Position numbers and translations under genes: made by a program. The notes beneath the pieces are model-generated. The model was not told the origin of the DNA. It made no database searches and saw only the letters and a program-made list of their open reading frames with translations. From contig NZ_JBJDSB010000001.1 of assembly GCF_044987625.1 (NCBI RefSeq), positions 1,116,001 through 1,180,000 of the forward strand: DNA of 64,000 nucleotides. Reading direction: 5' to 3'. The DNA comes from Desulfobaculum sp044987625 (lineage in GTDB: Bacteria; Desulfobacterota; Desulfovibrionia; Desulfovibrionales; Desulfovibrionaceae). Within the stretch, counting starts at the first letter, position 1. Every line of letters begins with the position of its first letter. This document shows, one piece after another, positions 34,319 to 42,992 of the stretch.

Positions 34319-35170
34319 ATGCCCACCAATGCCGACGCACCAACCTCCACCACGCCTCTGACCACCGCCGAAGCGCTGGACAAACTCTCCGGCGTTATCG
34401 ACAGCCTGCTTGGCGACAACGGCTGCCCCTGGGACAAGGAGCAGACCCCCTGGACCCTCACCGACTACATCCTTGAGGAGTCCTTTGAACTCGTGGAAGC
34501 CATCCGCAACGACGCCCCCGCGCATTCCACCGCCGAGACCACCAACGAAGTCATGGAGGAACTGGGCGACGTGGCCTTCCTGCTGGTCTTCGTGGCCGAG
34601 CTGTACCGCCGCGCCGGACATTTTTCGCTGGCGGACTCCTTTGATTACAGCGCCACCAAGATGATCCGCCGCCATCCGCACGTCTTTGAAGACCTGCACC
34701 TTGGCAGCAAAGACGAACTGCTCTCCAACTGGGAACGCATCAAGCGCCGCGAAAAGAACGGCGAGGGCGAAGCCCCAAAGCGTGTGTTCGATTCCCTGCC
34801 CAAGGGCCTGCCGCCTATGCTCAAGGCCTACCGCGTCAATTCCAAGGCCGCGCGCACCGGCTTTACGTGGGAGTCCGACGAGGACCAAAAGGCCCATCTG
34901 GACAGCGAATGGCAGGAATGGCTGGAGGCCGAAGCCTCCGGCGACAAGGAGCGCATGCAGGAAGAATTCGGCGACTACCTGTTTTCCCTCATCGAATACG
35001 GACGCCGCCACGGTCTCAAGGCCAACATGGCCCTTGAGGACGCCAACGTGAAGTTCCTGAACCGCTTCTGCGCCATTGAGGACGCCGCCCGAGACGGCGG
35101 CCGCGACATCGCGGACCTGAGCCTTGATGAAATGAACACCCTGTGGGAGCGCGTGAAGGCCAAAAAATAG
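34319..35170 (+). CDS. mazG: nucleoside triphosphate pyrophosphohydrolase MazG
   Basis: The protein has 283 residues, the length of two-domain MazG. Residues 30-110 hold the first domain: CPWDKEQTPWTLTDYILEESFELVEAI, then EVMEELGDVAFLLVF (E-x-x-E and E-x-x-D metal sites). A second, more divergent domain covers about 170-280 with EEFGDYLFSLIEYGRR. MazG hydrolyses NTPs and dNTPs to NMP and pyrophosphate and can lower ppGpp. GGAGG lies upstream within the cvpA end, and the two genes are probably co-transcribed. Confidence 0.95.
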   Translation: MPTNADAPTSTTPLTTAEALDKLSGVIDSLLGDNGCPWDKEQTPWTLTDYILEESFELVEAIRNDAPAHSTAETTNEVMEELGDVAFLLVFVAELYRRAGHFSLADSFDYSATKMIRRHPHVFEDLHLGSKDELLSNWERIKRREKNGEGEAPKRVFDSLPKGLPPMLKAYRVNSKAARTGFTWESDEDQKAHLDSEWQEWLEAEASGDKERMQEEFGDYLFSLIEYGRRHGLKANMALEDANVKFLNRFCAIEDAARDGGRDIADLSLDEMNTLWERVKAKK

Positions 35171-35386
35171 GGCGTACGCCGCCCTGAGGGCTTGCCGCTT
35201 GCCTGCCCATTGCCCTTCACCATCCGCCTTTCCGGCCAGCGACGCTCCACGCGCGCTGGCCTTTTTTCTGCCCCAACATGCGAGAGGGGGCACGGCTTCT
35301 TGGCCATGCCCCGCCCGCGCAGGGCTGCCGCAATCATTGACACATGCATGCAAAGGGGCGATACACTACGCGAAAGGAGTCTGCCC

Positions 35387-36454
35387 ATGCATGTTTTATC
35401 ACGCTGCTTTGCATATACTGTGGCCGCCTTTGCCGGCCTTGTCTTTCTGGCTGGGGCGGCTCTGGCCCAGCCCTTGTCCGTTGCGGTGAGCATTTTGCCG
35501 GAAAAATACTTTGTCGAACGCATCGGCGGCGACCTTGTGGACGTGCAGGTCATGGTGCCGCCCGGTTCGCAGCCCCATTTCTACGACCCCAAGCCCAGCC
35601 AAATGGTGCGCCTTAATGATGCGGCGGTATACTTCGCCATTGGCGTCCCCTTTGAAACAGCGTGGCTGCCGCGCTTTGCATCCGCCAATGCGGACATGCG
35701 CATCGTCAACATTGCCGACGGCCTGCCCCGCATTCCCATTGCGCCCCATGCGCACCATCACGCCGGTGGCAAGGATGGCGACCACGACCACAGCGCCCAT
35801 CACGCGGCGGAAGCGACGGAGCACATGGACCTCACCGACCACGCCCAGCACGACGGCGCGGCGCATCACGAGGGGGAGGAGCATCATGACCATGCGGGCC
35901 ACCACGACCACAGCGCGGACACCGAAACCATGGACCCGCACGTGTGGCTGTCCCCGCGCTATGTGGTGCGCATGGCGGATACCATCCGCGACGCCCTCAT
36001 CCTTGCCGACCCCGTCAACGCCAAGGCCTACAAAGCCGGGCACGCCGCCTTCATCAGCGACGTCACCGCCCTGCACATGGAACTCACCGCCACCTTTGAC
36101 CACGCCCCGGACGAGGAGGACGACGCCCCCGCCCCGGTCCTGACCGATGGTGCACGTACGTTTATGGTCTTCCATCCGTCGTGGGGCTACTTCGCGCGGG
36201 ACTACAACCTGCGCCAGCTGCCCATTGAGCAGGACGGCAAGGAACCCTCCCCGCGCGACCTGGCCCAGCTCATCGCCACGGCCAAAGCCAAGGGCGTCCG
36301 CGTTATCTTCGTCCAGCCCCAATTCGCGCGCCGAAGCGCCGAAGCCATCGCCCGCGGCGTGGGCGGCACCGTCATCCCCGCAGACCCGCTGGCCTACGAC
36401 TGGCTTGCCAATATGCGCTCCGTGGCCGACGCCTTCCACGCGGCGCTACGCTAA
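35387..36454 (+). CDS. ZnuA-like metal-binding periplasmic protein, His-rich loop
   Basis: The protein has 355 residues. A signal peptide (FAYTVAAFAGLVFLAGAALAQ) is followed by LSVAVSILPEKYFVERIGG and VMVPPGSQPHFYDPKPSQM, as in ZnuA/AdcA cluster A-I binding proteins. Residues about 120-175 form a loop with more than 20 histidines mixed with Asp and Glu, typical of zinc chaperoning. The late MDPHVWLSPR and MVFHPSWGYFARDY supply further ligands. GGAG lies 7 bases before ATG 35387. No permease or ATPase of the ZnuBC type is adjacent, so the partner is elsewhere or lost. A terminator follows. Confidence 0.92.
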   Translation: MHVLSRCFAYTVAAFAGLVFLAGAALAQPLSVAVSILPEKYFVERIGGDLVDVQVMVPPGSQPHFYDPKPSQMVRLNDAAVYFAIGVPFETAWLPRFASANADMRIVNIADGLPRIPIAPHAHHHAGGKDGDHDHSAHHAAEATEHMDLTDHAQHDGAAHHEGEEHHDHAGHHDHSADTETMDPHVWLSPRYVVRMADTIRDALILADPVNAKAYKAGHAAFISDVTALHMELTATFDHAPDEEDDAPAPVLTDGARTFMVFHPSWGYFARDYNLRQLPIEQDGKEPSPRDLAQLIATAKAKGVRVIFVQPQFARRSAEAIARGVGGTVIPADPLAYDWLANMRSVADAFHAALR

Positions 36455-36485
36455 GGCCAACCGCCCGCACACGCTTGCCATTTCC

Positions 36486-36520
36486 GGCCGCCCCCGGCAC
36501 ACTGCGGGGGCGGCCCTTTT
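36486..36520 (+). terminator. intrinsic terminator after ZnuA-like gene
   Basis: An 11-bp stem (GGCCGCCCCCG/CGGGGGCGGCC) with an 8-base loop is followed by CTTTT. It separates the metal-binding gene from the OppF-like gene. Confidence 0.85.
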
Positions 36521-36579
36521 GCGCCGCAGGGCCGTGCCCGCGTCCCCATGACCATCCACAGGAGCAAGGAGTACCAGCC

Positions 36580-37545
36580 ATTTCCACCTTTTTGCGCATT
36601 ACCGACCTGAAGAAGCACTACCCCGTGGACAGCGGGCTCTTTGGTGCGGAGACGAGCTTTGTCCATGCGCTGGATGGCGTATCGTTGTCGGTACGCGCCG
36701 GGGAGACCCTTGGGCTGGTGGGGGAATCCGGATGCGGCAAGTCCACGCTGGCGCGCCTGCTGCTGCGGCTGGAGCGCCCCACATCCGGCGGCATTGAGCT
36801 GGAAGGGACGGACATCTGGTCCGCGGACCACGCCTTTAAGAAGGCCTATCCGCGCAAGGTGCAGATGATTTTTCAGGACCCGTTTTCCTCCCTGAATCCG
36901 CGAAAGCGCATCGGCAGCACCATTGCCGAGGGCCTTGCCATCCACGGCGTGCCGCGCGGGGAGCGCCGTCAGCGCGTGCGCGAACTTATGGACTGGGTGG
37001 GCCTGCGCCCGGAGCTCATCACGCGCTATCCCCATGAATTTTCCGGCGGCCAGCGCCAGCGTGTCGCCATTGCCCGCGCCCTTGCCCTAAGTCCCGCCTG
37101 CGTGGTCTGCGACGAAGCCGTCTCCGCGCTGGACGTGTCCATTCAGGCGCAGGTCATCGGCCTGTTGCAGGACCTGCAGGACAAGCTGGGACTGACCTAT
37201 ATTTTCATCTCGCACGACCTCGCGGTGGTGGGGTACATGAGCGACCGCGTCGCCGTGATGTACCTTGGCCGCCTGATGGAGCTGGCCCCCAGCCGGGACA
37301 TCTACGCCGCGCCCCTGCACCCCTACACCCGCGCCCTGCTGGACGCCGTGCCGCGCCCGGACCCGGAATCCGGTGGCCTTGCTCTGCGCGTGGGCGGAGA
37401 CATCCCAAGCCCCATCAATCCGCCCTTCGGGTGCCCCTTTCATCCCCGCTGCCCCGAAGCCATGCCCGTGTGCGCCACCACCGCGCCCACATGGCACGAG
37501 GCCGCCCCGGAGCACTTTGTGGCCTGCCACCTGCACCAGTCCTAA
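36580..37545 (+). CDS. OppF/DppF-type oligopeptide ABC transporter ATPase
   Basis: The protein has about 321 residues. Walker A is GESGCGKSTLARLLL, the Q loop is QMIFQDPFSSLNPRKRIG, the signature is FSGGQRQRVAIARALAL, Walker B is ACVVCDEAVSALD, and the H loop is FISHDLAVV. The C-terminal oligo_HPY domain with CPFHPRCP is present, so it is OppF or DppF. AAGGAG lies 8 bases before an in-frame ATT at 36580. The nearest in-frame normal start is TTG 36592 (spacing about 20), and the only nearby ATG (36548) is out of frame. Thus the start is either a rare ATT or uncertain. No OppA, B, C or D gene is beside it. Confidence 0.85.
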   Translation: MSTFLRITDLKKHYPVDSGLFGAETSFVHALDGVSLSVRAGETLGLVGESGCGKSTLARLLLRLERPTSGGIELEGTDIWSADHAFKKAYPRKVQMIFQDPFSSLNPRKRIGSTIAEGLAIHGVPRGERRQRVRELMDWVGLRPELITRYPHEFSGGQRQRVAIARALALSPACVVCDEAVSALDVSIQAQVIGLLQDLQDKLGLTYIFISHDLAVVGYMSDRVAVMYLGRLMELAPSRDIYAAPLHPYTRALLDAVPRPDPESGGLALRVGGDIPSPINPPFGCPFHPRCPEAMPVCATTAPTWHEAAPEHFVACHLHQS

Positions 37546-37677
37546 CCCACGCCACCAGCGCCGAAAAAACGGCCCACCAGCGGGAGCCGCAGACAAGCCC
37601 CTTGACTCCGCCGGACTTGATGCCTACTTGTGAACTTCTGCACAACGTAATCAATGACCGGAATGGAGGCATACACA

Positions 37678-38166
37678 ATGGCGCGCAAACTCGATTACGC
37701 CGTCGCCGACGTGGCGGAAATCATGAAGTTTGAAAACTGGCTGCGGTTCTACTTCGTGGAGGAAGAACAGGGAAAGGCCGTGCTCATCGGCATCCCGGAA
37801 GAAATCCTCAAGGATATTGAAGGACGGTACCCCCACCTGTATGAGCTTGCGAACCGCTACGACAAAAGCCTCATCGACTACGAACGCTCCTGTACCGAGG
37901 TCTGCTCGCACGTGGCCAGCGTCTACGACGGGGAGAAGTACCCCCCCGGACTCGTGGAAAAGAGCTTCGATTCCAAGGAACTGAAAATTGAAATGTACCT
38001 CTTTGGCCTGTGGATGCAGGGTCACGAAGAGGAGCTGGACAAAGAATACATGTCCTTTGACGAATGGATGACCGGCTACGAGAAGTGGAAAGGCACGCAG
38101 GAAGTGCAGGACTACCTCTCCCGCCTCACCGACGTCAGCACCGAGACCACCGACGCCGTGCAGTAG
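37678..38166 (+). CDS. conserved protein of unknown function, acidic
   Basis: The protein has 162 residues; I do not recognise a family. It is acidic and helical with no signal peptide or membrane segment, containing EEEQGKAVLIGIPEEILKDI and YMSFDEWMTGYEKWKG. GGAGG stands 8 bases before ATG 37678, which I prefer over ATGs at 37654 and 37663. It stands alone between the OppF-like gene and a strong terminator, so it is probably its own unit. A cytoplasmic role is the most that can be said. Confidence 0.7.
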   Translation: MARKLDYAVADVAEIMKFENWLRFYFVEEEQGKAVLIGIPEEILKDIEGRYPHLYELANRYDKSLIDYERSCTEVCSHVASVYDGEKYPPGLVEKSFDSKELKIEMYLFGLWMQGHEEELDKEYMSFDEWMTGYEKWKGTQEVQDYLSRLTDVSTETTDAVQ

Positions 38167-38208
38167 CCCCGCCCCAAAGGCGGCGTCCCGGCCCATACAG
38201 CATACCAA

Positions 38209-38245
38209 CGCGCCCCGCAGACGGATGTCTGCGGGGCGCGTTTTT
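38209..38245. terminator. bidirectional terminator between unknown gene and atpG
   Basis: A perfect 14-bp stem (CGCGCCCCGCAGAC/GTCTGCGGGGCGCG) with a GGAT loop is followed by five T on the plus strand. It ends the plus-strand gene and lies 27 bases past the end of the minus-strand ATPase operon, so it may serve both. Confidence 0.9.
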
Positions 38246-38266
38246 CGTCAGGCTTCGGCGCGGGGC

Positions 38267-39112
38267 TCAGCCGCCTTCGAGGGCCTCGAACCCGGCGGCC
38301 ACTTCCAAAAGTTCCGCCGTGATAAGGCTTTGGCGCAGGTCTCGGTGCTGGGCCGCAAGGTCGTCGCGCATTTCCTCCACGTTCTTTTCCGCGCGCTGCA
38401 TGGCCGTCAGGCGCGCGGCATTCTCCGCCGCCATGGACAGGCCAAAGGCCCGGTACAGCGAAATAAACAGATACTGGGCGAACAGTTGGGCAAACAGCTC
38501 GCGGCGCGGCACACCGGGCATGGGCAGGTTGCGACGCGGCCACGGCGCGGCGCGGTGCTCCTCCAGCCACGCGGCGTCCAGCGGCAACACCTGCCGCACC
38601 CGCGTGCGAAAGCCCCCGCCGCTCTCCGGCTCGTTGGAAATAAGCGTCAAGGCTCCGGGCGGCTCCGGCAGATCCCGTACGGCGCGCATGGCCGCCGTGC
38701 TGATGCCCGTCAGCCCCGCGGGCTGGGGGATGTGCACAACCGGAGTGTGTCCGGCCTCATCAAGGGCGCTTTCGGCGCGTGCTCCGGAACACCACACGCG
38801 CGCGCCAGAACGCTCCGCCAGCGCCTCTGCCGCCTTGTGCCCCACGGCCTCGTTAAAGGTGCCACACAGGCCTTGATCCGAGCCTATGACAAGGCACACG
38901 GCCTCACCGCGCGGAGCAACGGGCCGCAGCGCGCCATTGCGCAGAAGCACCTGCCACCCCATGTCGTTGATGGCGGCGTAGCGCTCCAGGGCCTCCACGG
39001 CGCGCTCATACTGGCGCATATTCACCGCCGCGAGGTTCTTCATGGACGTCACCACGGACAGCAGATTTCCGGCGGTGGCAATGCGCTTTTCCAGCGCCTC
39101 AAGGGTTATCAT
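38267..39112 (-). CDS. atpG: N-ATPase gamma subunit
   Basis: The protein has about 281 residues. The N-terminal helix ITLEALEKRIATAGNLLSVVTSMKNLAAVNM and the middle SDQGLCGTFNEAV are gamma hallmarks, and the C-terminal helix returns to the stalk (LITAELLEVAAGFEAL). It is the central rotating shaft of F1. It is the last gene of atpDCQRBEFAG. ATG 39112 lies inside the end of atpA and has GGAGG upstream; the longer frame to 39130 is not needed. No delta subunit gene is present, as is usual for N-ATPases. Confidence 0.9.
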   Translation of the reverse strand: MITLEALEKRIATAGNLLSVVTSMKNLAAVNMRQYERAVEALERYAAINDMGWQVLLRNGALRPVAPRGEAVCLVIGSDQGLCGTFNEAVGHKAAEALAERSGARVWCSGARAESALDEAGHTPVVHIPQPAGLTGISTAAMRAVRDLPEPPGALTLISNEPESGGGFRTRVRQVLPLDAAWLEEHRAAPWPRRNLPMPGVPRRELFAQLFAQYLFISLYRAFGLSMAAENAARLTAMQRAEKNVEEMRDDLAAQHRDLRQSLITAELLEVAAGFEALEGG

Positions 39113-40634
39113 CGCCCCCCTCCGCCGCAAAGAACCGTTCCATCTCGCCCTGCAACTCCTCCCACACGCCGTCGTCAGGACCAGCCTGCGTCAACTGCTC
39201 CATCAGGTCCTCACGCGGCTCCAGCGTTTGCGTCAGACGCTTTCGCACATCCGGCAGATTCTCCACGGGGATGGTATCCAAAAAGCCGCTGGTCACGGCA
39301 AAGAGCAGGCTCACCTGCTCCGGCGCGGACAGCCGCTCGTACCGCCGCTGCTTAAAGGCCTCGCGCACGCGGCGGCCGTGTTCAAGGGTCTTTCGCGTGC
39401 TCTCGTCCAGCCGGGTGCCAAAGCGGGCAAAGGCTTCAAGCTCCTGAAACTGCGAGTACGACAGGCGCAGGTCCCCTGCCACCTTGCGGTAGCCCGGATG
39501 CTGGGCGCGCCCGCCAACGCGCGATACGCTCTTGCCCACGTCCACTGCGGGCAGTTGGCCTTTGCGGAACAGGTCCGGATTCACATAAATCTGTCCGTCG
39601 GTGATGGAGATGAGGTTGGTAGGAATATACGCCGACAGGTTCTGCGCTTCCGTTTCAATGACAGGCAGCGCGGTGAGGGAGCCGCCGCCGTGCTCGTCCC
39701 GCAAATGGGTGGCGCGCTCCAGCAGGCGCGAGTGCAGGTAGAAAATATCGCCGGGGAACGCCTCACGCCCCGGCGGACGCCGGAGCAGAAGCGAAAGCTG
39801 GCGGTAGGCTACGGCGTGGCGCGTCAGGTCGTCGTACACCACCAGCACGTCGCGCCCCTCATGCATGAGGTATTCGGCCATGCTCGTGGCCGCAAAGGGC
39901 GCGGCGTAAATCATGCCGGGCTGGTCGCCGCCCTCGGCAACCACCACCATAGTGTACTCCAGCGCGCCATTCTGGCGCAGGGTTTCCACGGCGCTGGCCA
40001 CGCTGGAACTGCGCTGTCCCACGGCGCAGTAGACGCACAGGCAGTCCTTGCCCTGCTGGTTCAGGATGGTGGTCAGGGCCACATCGGTCTTGCCCGTTTG
40101 CCTGTCGCCAAGGATAAGCTCGCGCTGGCCGCGCCCCACGGGAATCAGGGCGTCAATGACCGTAATGCCCGTCTCCACAGGCCGCTCCACGGGCGCGCGG
40201 TGCATAATGGGCGGCGCGTCGCGCTCCACGGGCCAACGCGCCGGGGCGTCCACAGGGCCGCCGCCATCCAGCGGCCGTCCAAGCGGGTCCACCACGCGCC
40301 CCACCAGCCCCGCGCCAACGGGGACGTCCAGCACACGCTCCGTACGCACGGCCTCGTCGCCTGCGGACAGGCCTGTGGCGTCGTCGAGCAGAGCAAGGCC
40401 CACCTTGTCCGGTAAAATATCCATCACCAAGGCCGAAACGCGCCCGGCCAGCTTCACTAATTCACCAGAACCTACCGCGCCAAGCCCCTCGGCCCACGCT
40501 ATGCCTTCGCCAACAGCGATGACGCGCCCCACCTCCTCCGTGGTGGGCGCGTAGTCGTAGTCCCCAAGGGCGCGGTCCACGGCCTGCGTTCCGGTCTCCA
40601 GCGCATCCTGCATGCTTCTGCCCGTGTCGCTCAC
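39099..40634 (-). CDS. atpA: N-ATPase alpha subunit
   Basis: The protein has 511 residues. The P-loop is GDRQTGKTDVALTTI, and the alpha-specific PAVDVGKSVSRVG motif with YREVAG-type sequence (GYRKVAGDLRLSYSQ) follows. Alpha carries the non-catalytic nucleotide sites of the F1 head. The N-terminal region is short, consistent with the absence of a delta subunit in N-ATPases. The start is GTG 40634, overlapping the atpF stop (GTGA). It overlaps atpG by 14 bases at its end. Confidence 0.95.
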   Translation of the reverse strand: MSDTGRSMQDALETGTQAVDRALGDYDYAPTTEEVGRVIAVGEGIAWAEGLGAVGSGELVKLAGRVSALVMDILPDKVGLALLDDATGLSAGDEAVRTERVLDVPVGAGLVGRVVDPLGRPLDGGGPVDAPARWPVERDAPPIMHRAPVERPVETGITVIDALIPVGRGQRELILGDRQTGKTDVALTTILNQQGKDCLCVYCAVGQRSSSVASAVETLRQNGALEYTMVVVAEGGDQPGMIYAAPFAATSMAEYLMHEGRDVLVVYDDLTRHAVAYRQLSLLLRRPPGREAFPGDIFYLHSRLLERATHLRDEHGGGSLTALPVIETEAQNLSAYIPTNLISITDGQIYVNPDLFRKGQLPAVDVGKSVSRVGGRAQHPGYRKVAGDLRLSYSQFQELEAFARFGTRLDESTRKTLEHGRRVREAFKQRRYERLSAPEQVSLLFAVTSGFLDTIPVENLPDVRKRLTQTLEPREDLMEQLTQAGPDDGVWEELQGEMERFFAAEGGDDNP

Positions 40635-41377
40635 GCCATGCCTCCCTGCGGCGTTGCCGCCAGTTCGTCCAGCACCCGCTGTTCAAGGCCTTCCAAATAG
40701 CCGGAAAGCGTCCAGCCGATGCGCGTGTCTCCCGTTTCCATCCGCATGCCGAATCCAAGCTCCGAGGCCTGCGTAAAGTCCACCTCCGTCACCTCCGTGA
40801 ACACACTGCGCAGCCCCTCGGCCACGCGGCGCTGGGCCTCCGGCCCCATGTCCGCGCCTGTGCCTACGGTCACGCGGCCGGACACTGCCGCGCCGCGCCG
40901 CTCGCGTACCTCGCGCAGGAAGGCCTCGGCAAGGCGCTCCTCAAGGTCCGCGTCGCCAAGGTCAGTGAGCACCCGGCGCGATACCGAAACAACCTCGCGC
41001 GCCACGCGCTCGGCAAGGGCGCGTTCGAACTCGGCCTGCTCCGCGCTCAGGCTCTCCAGCCAGCGCTCACGGCGGGCCTCCACCTCGCCGCGCACGCGCT
41101 CTTCGGCGCTTTCGCGCCATGTTTGCACGTCCTCGCGGGCCTTTTCCATAAGCTGACGCTTCTCCTCGGCGAAGCCCTCGCGGTCCCTAGCAAGGGCGCG
41201 GCGCTCCTCCTCGGCGGCGTCACGCGCGGCGTCGGCCTCGCGCAGGCGCTGGGCAATGGCGGCCTCGCGGCTGTCCACGGCCCGCAATATGGGACCGTAG
41301 AGGAACCGCTTCAGCAGCCACAGCAGGATCAGAAAGTTGACGATCTGCGCGCCAATGGTGAACCAGTCAAACAGCAC
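40631..41377 (-). CDS. atpF: N-ATPase b-type stator subunit
   Basis: The protein has about 248 residues, longer than the usual 156-residue b subunit. It has one N-terminal helix (FDWFTIGAQIVNFLILLW), a long charged coiled coil, and a C-terminal extension (about 160-248) that may replace delta. This b-delta-like layout is known for N-ATPases. The start is GTG 41377 with AAGGAG 7 bases upstream; residues before it in the open frame are not conserved. Confidence 0.88.
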   Translation of the reverse strand: MLFDWFTIGAQIVNFLILLWLLKRFLYGPILRAVDSREAAIAQRLREADAARDAAEEERRALARDREGFAEEKRQLMEKAREDVQTWRESAEERVRGEVEARRERWLESLSAEQAEFERALAERVAREVVSVSRRVLTDLGDADLEERLAEAFLREVRERRGAAVSGRVTVGTGADMGPEAQRRVAEGLRSVFTEVTEVDFTQASELGFGMRMETGDTRIGWTLSGYLEGLEQRVLDELAATPQGGMA

Positions 41378-41402
41378 GGTGGAACTCCTTGCCTGCCCGG
41401 GT

Positions 41403-41681
41403 TCAGCCTCCGGCCTGCCCGAGGAAATAGTTCCAGTACGGATTGGCAAACAGCAAAATCATGGTGACCACAAAGGCGTAAATAGCCGTGGATTCCACCA
41501 TGGCGAGGCCCACAAACAGCGTGCGGGTGATGGTGCTGGCCTCGTCCGGCTGCTGGGCCAATGAGTTGAGCGCACGCCCAAGGGCATGGCCCTCACCAAT
41601 GCCCGGGCCAATAGCGCCAAGGCCAATGCACAATCCCGCGCCGATGATGGACGCGGCGGCAACGATGGTCAGACTGTCCAT
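41403..41681 (-). CDS. atpE: N-ATPase c subunit with Na+-binding signature
   Basis: The protein has 92 residues in two helices. Helix 1 has GAIGPGIGEGH with Glu30 at the place of the Na+-binding Gln32 of Ilyobacter, and helix 2 has MVESTAIYAF with Glu63, Ser64, Thr65 and Tyr68, matching the Na+-ligand set E65-S66-T67-Y70. It therefore probably binds Na+ and has the extra helix-1 carboxylate seen in N-ATPases. AAGGAG lies 7 bases before ATG 41681. The c ring turns with gamma. Confidence 0.95.
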   Translation of the reverse strand: MDSLTIVAAASIIGAGLCIGLGAIGPGIGEGHALGRALNSLAQQPDEASTITRTLFVGLAMVESTAIYAFVVTMILLFANPYWNYFLGQAGG

Positions 41682-41700
41682 GTTCGACTCCTTGTCAGTT

Positions 41701-42396
41701 TCACGGGGATTCCTCTTCCGCCTCAATTCCGGCGGCGATATACACGGCGGCAAGCACCGCGAAAATATAGGCCTGTACCAGCCCGATAAGCAGGCCAAGC
41801 ACCTGCATCACCACGGGCACAAACAGCGGCGCAATGATGAGCAAAATCGCCCCCATCATCCGCCCGCTCATGATATTGCCAAACAGACGAACGGCCAGCG
41901 CCATGGTCCGCGACAATTCCGCAAAAATATTGAGCGGCAGCATCAGCGGCGTCGGGCGCACATAGGTCACCAGATACTTGCGCAACCCAACACGCAGCAG
42001 CGAGTAGCCCGGCACCGTCACAAACACGCACAGCGCCAGCGCCGACGTGGTGGACAGCGACCCCGTGGGCGCTATAAAGCCCGGCACCGCCGCCAAAGTA
42101 TTGCTGACGGCAATGAACAAAAACAGCGTGGCCAAAAACGGCAACAGGCTCGCCGCGCCCTTGCCCAGCACCTCCGTCACCTCGCCGCGCGCGTAGACCA
42201 CCACGGTCTCCAGCACGGTCTGCCAACGCGGCACCTTCTGCCCCGCCAGCACGTCCTCGTGCCGCACCAGCCGCCGCGTCACCAGCCACGACCCGCCAAC
42301 AAGCAGCGCCATAACCACCCACGTGTACACAAGGGTGGCGCTGATGGAGACAGGGCCGTAGCGCCAGTACACAATCCAATCAGGACTTATATCCAT
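41701..42396 (-). CDS. atpB: N-ATPase a subunit
   Basis: The protein has 231 residues and five or six membrane helices. The essential arginine is in ELSRTMALAVRLFGNIMSG near residue 170, the conserved a-subunit motif. GFIAPTGSLSTTSALALCVF is the N-terminal half of the ion path. With the c ring it forms the ion-translocating part of Fo. Start ATG 42396 lies inside the end of the atpR reading frame, so the two overlap by 17 bases. It precedes atpE. Confidence 0.94.
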   Translation of the reverse strand: MDISPDWIVYWRYGPVSISATLVYTWVVMALLVGGSWLVTRRLVRHEDVLAGQKVPRWQTVLETVVVYARGEVTEVLGKGAASLLPFLATLFLFIAVSNTLAAVPGFIAPTGSLSTTSALALCVFVTVPGYSLLRVGLRKYLVTYVRPTPLMLPLNIFAELSRTMALAVRLFGNIMSGRMMGAILLIIAPLFVPVVMQVLGLLIGLVQAYIFAVLAAVYIAAGIEAEEESP

Positions 42397-42688
42397 GCCG
42401 TCCTCCGCTCACGCCGCCAAGGCGGCGCACCATGAGCGCGCGCATAGCAATGAATCCCACCATGGCCGCGCCAAGGGCCAGAGGCCCGGCAGTAAGCGCG
42501 GCCCAGAATCCGGCAAGGGCCACGGCAAGGCGCACCACATACAGCGCCCCAAACGTCGCCCGCGGGCGACGCCGCCCAGGCACCAGCCGCAGGCTCAGCC
42601 ACAGCCCGCCAAAGTACAGCGCGCCAAGCACCATGCCCCACACGGCCGCCACAGCCAGCACCATCGGCTCATTTCCCGTCACGGTCAT
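42380..42688 (-). CDS. atpR: AtpR, N-ATPase-specific membrane protein
   Basis: The protein has about 102 residues and three predicted helices (MVLAVAAVWGMVLGALYFGGLWL, ALYVVRLAVALAGFWAAL, LGAAMVGFIAMRALM). Its place, between the AtpQ/I-like gene and atpB, and the short hydrophobic profile match AtpR, found only in N-ATPase operons; function is unknown but it may help c-ring assembly. ATG 42688 has AGGAGG about 9 bases upstream and overlaps the atpQ end by 20 bases. Confidence 0.82.
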   Translation of the reverse strand: MTVTGNEPMVLAVAAVWGMVLGALYFGGLWLSLRLVPGRRRPRATFGALYVVRLAVALAGFWAALTAGPLALGAAMVGFIAMRALMVRRLGGVSGGRHGYKS

Positions 42689-42989
42689 GCCCCTGTTCCT
42701 CCTTGTCCCGCAGGATGGACCGCCGCTCGCGGCTGACCCAGTACGCCGCATGAGCGCAGCCAACACCAAGCCCCAGCACCATAAGCATCAGCGTCCATGA
42801 CGACGTGCCCGGATGCGACAGGTCAATCCACACCCCGACAAAGGTTCCCACCAACAGCGGCACGGCCACAGCCCAGCCCACAAGGCCAAACATCCCCAAC
42901 CCGCGCAGCAGTTCCGGGCGGTTGTCCCGCCGCCCGCCAATGCGCCGTCGCTCCTGCCTGTCCACCCCGCGTGAAAATTTCTCCGGCAT
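42669..42989 (-). CDS. atpQ: AtpQ/AtpI-like membrane protein
   Basis: The protein has 106 residues. Two helices (LGMFGLVGWAVAVPLLVGTFVGVWI and MLMVLGLGVGCAHAAYWV) separated by a short loop match the AtpI-type fold of AtpQ. AtpI is a c-ring assembly factor with Mg2+ binding proposed; AtpQ holds the same place in N-ATPases. It starts 3 bases after atpC and overlaps atpR. Confidence 0.8.
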   Translation of the reverse strand: MPEKFSRGVDRQERRRIGGRRDNRPELLRGLGMFGLVGWAVAVPLLVGTFVGVWIDLSHPGTSSWTLMLMVLGLGVGCAHAAYWVSRERRSILRDKEEQGHDRDGK

Positions 42990-42992
42990 GGT

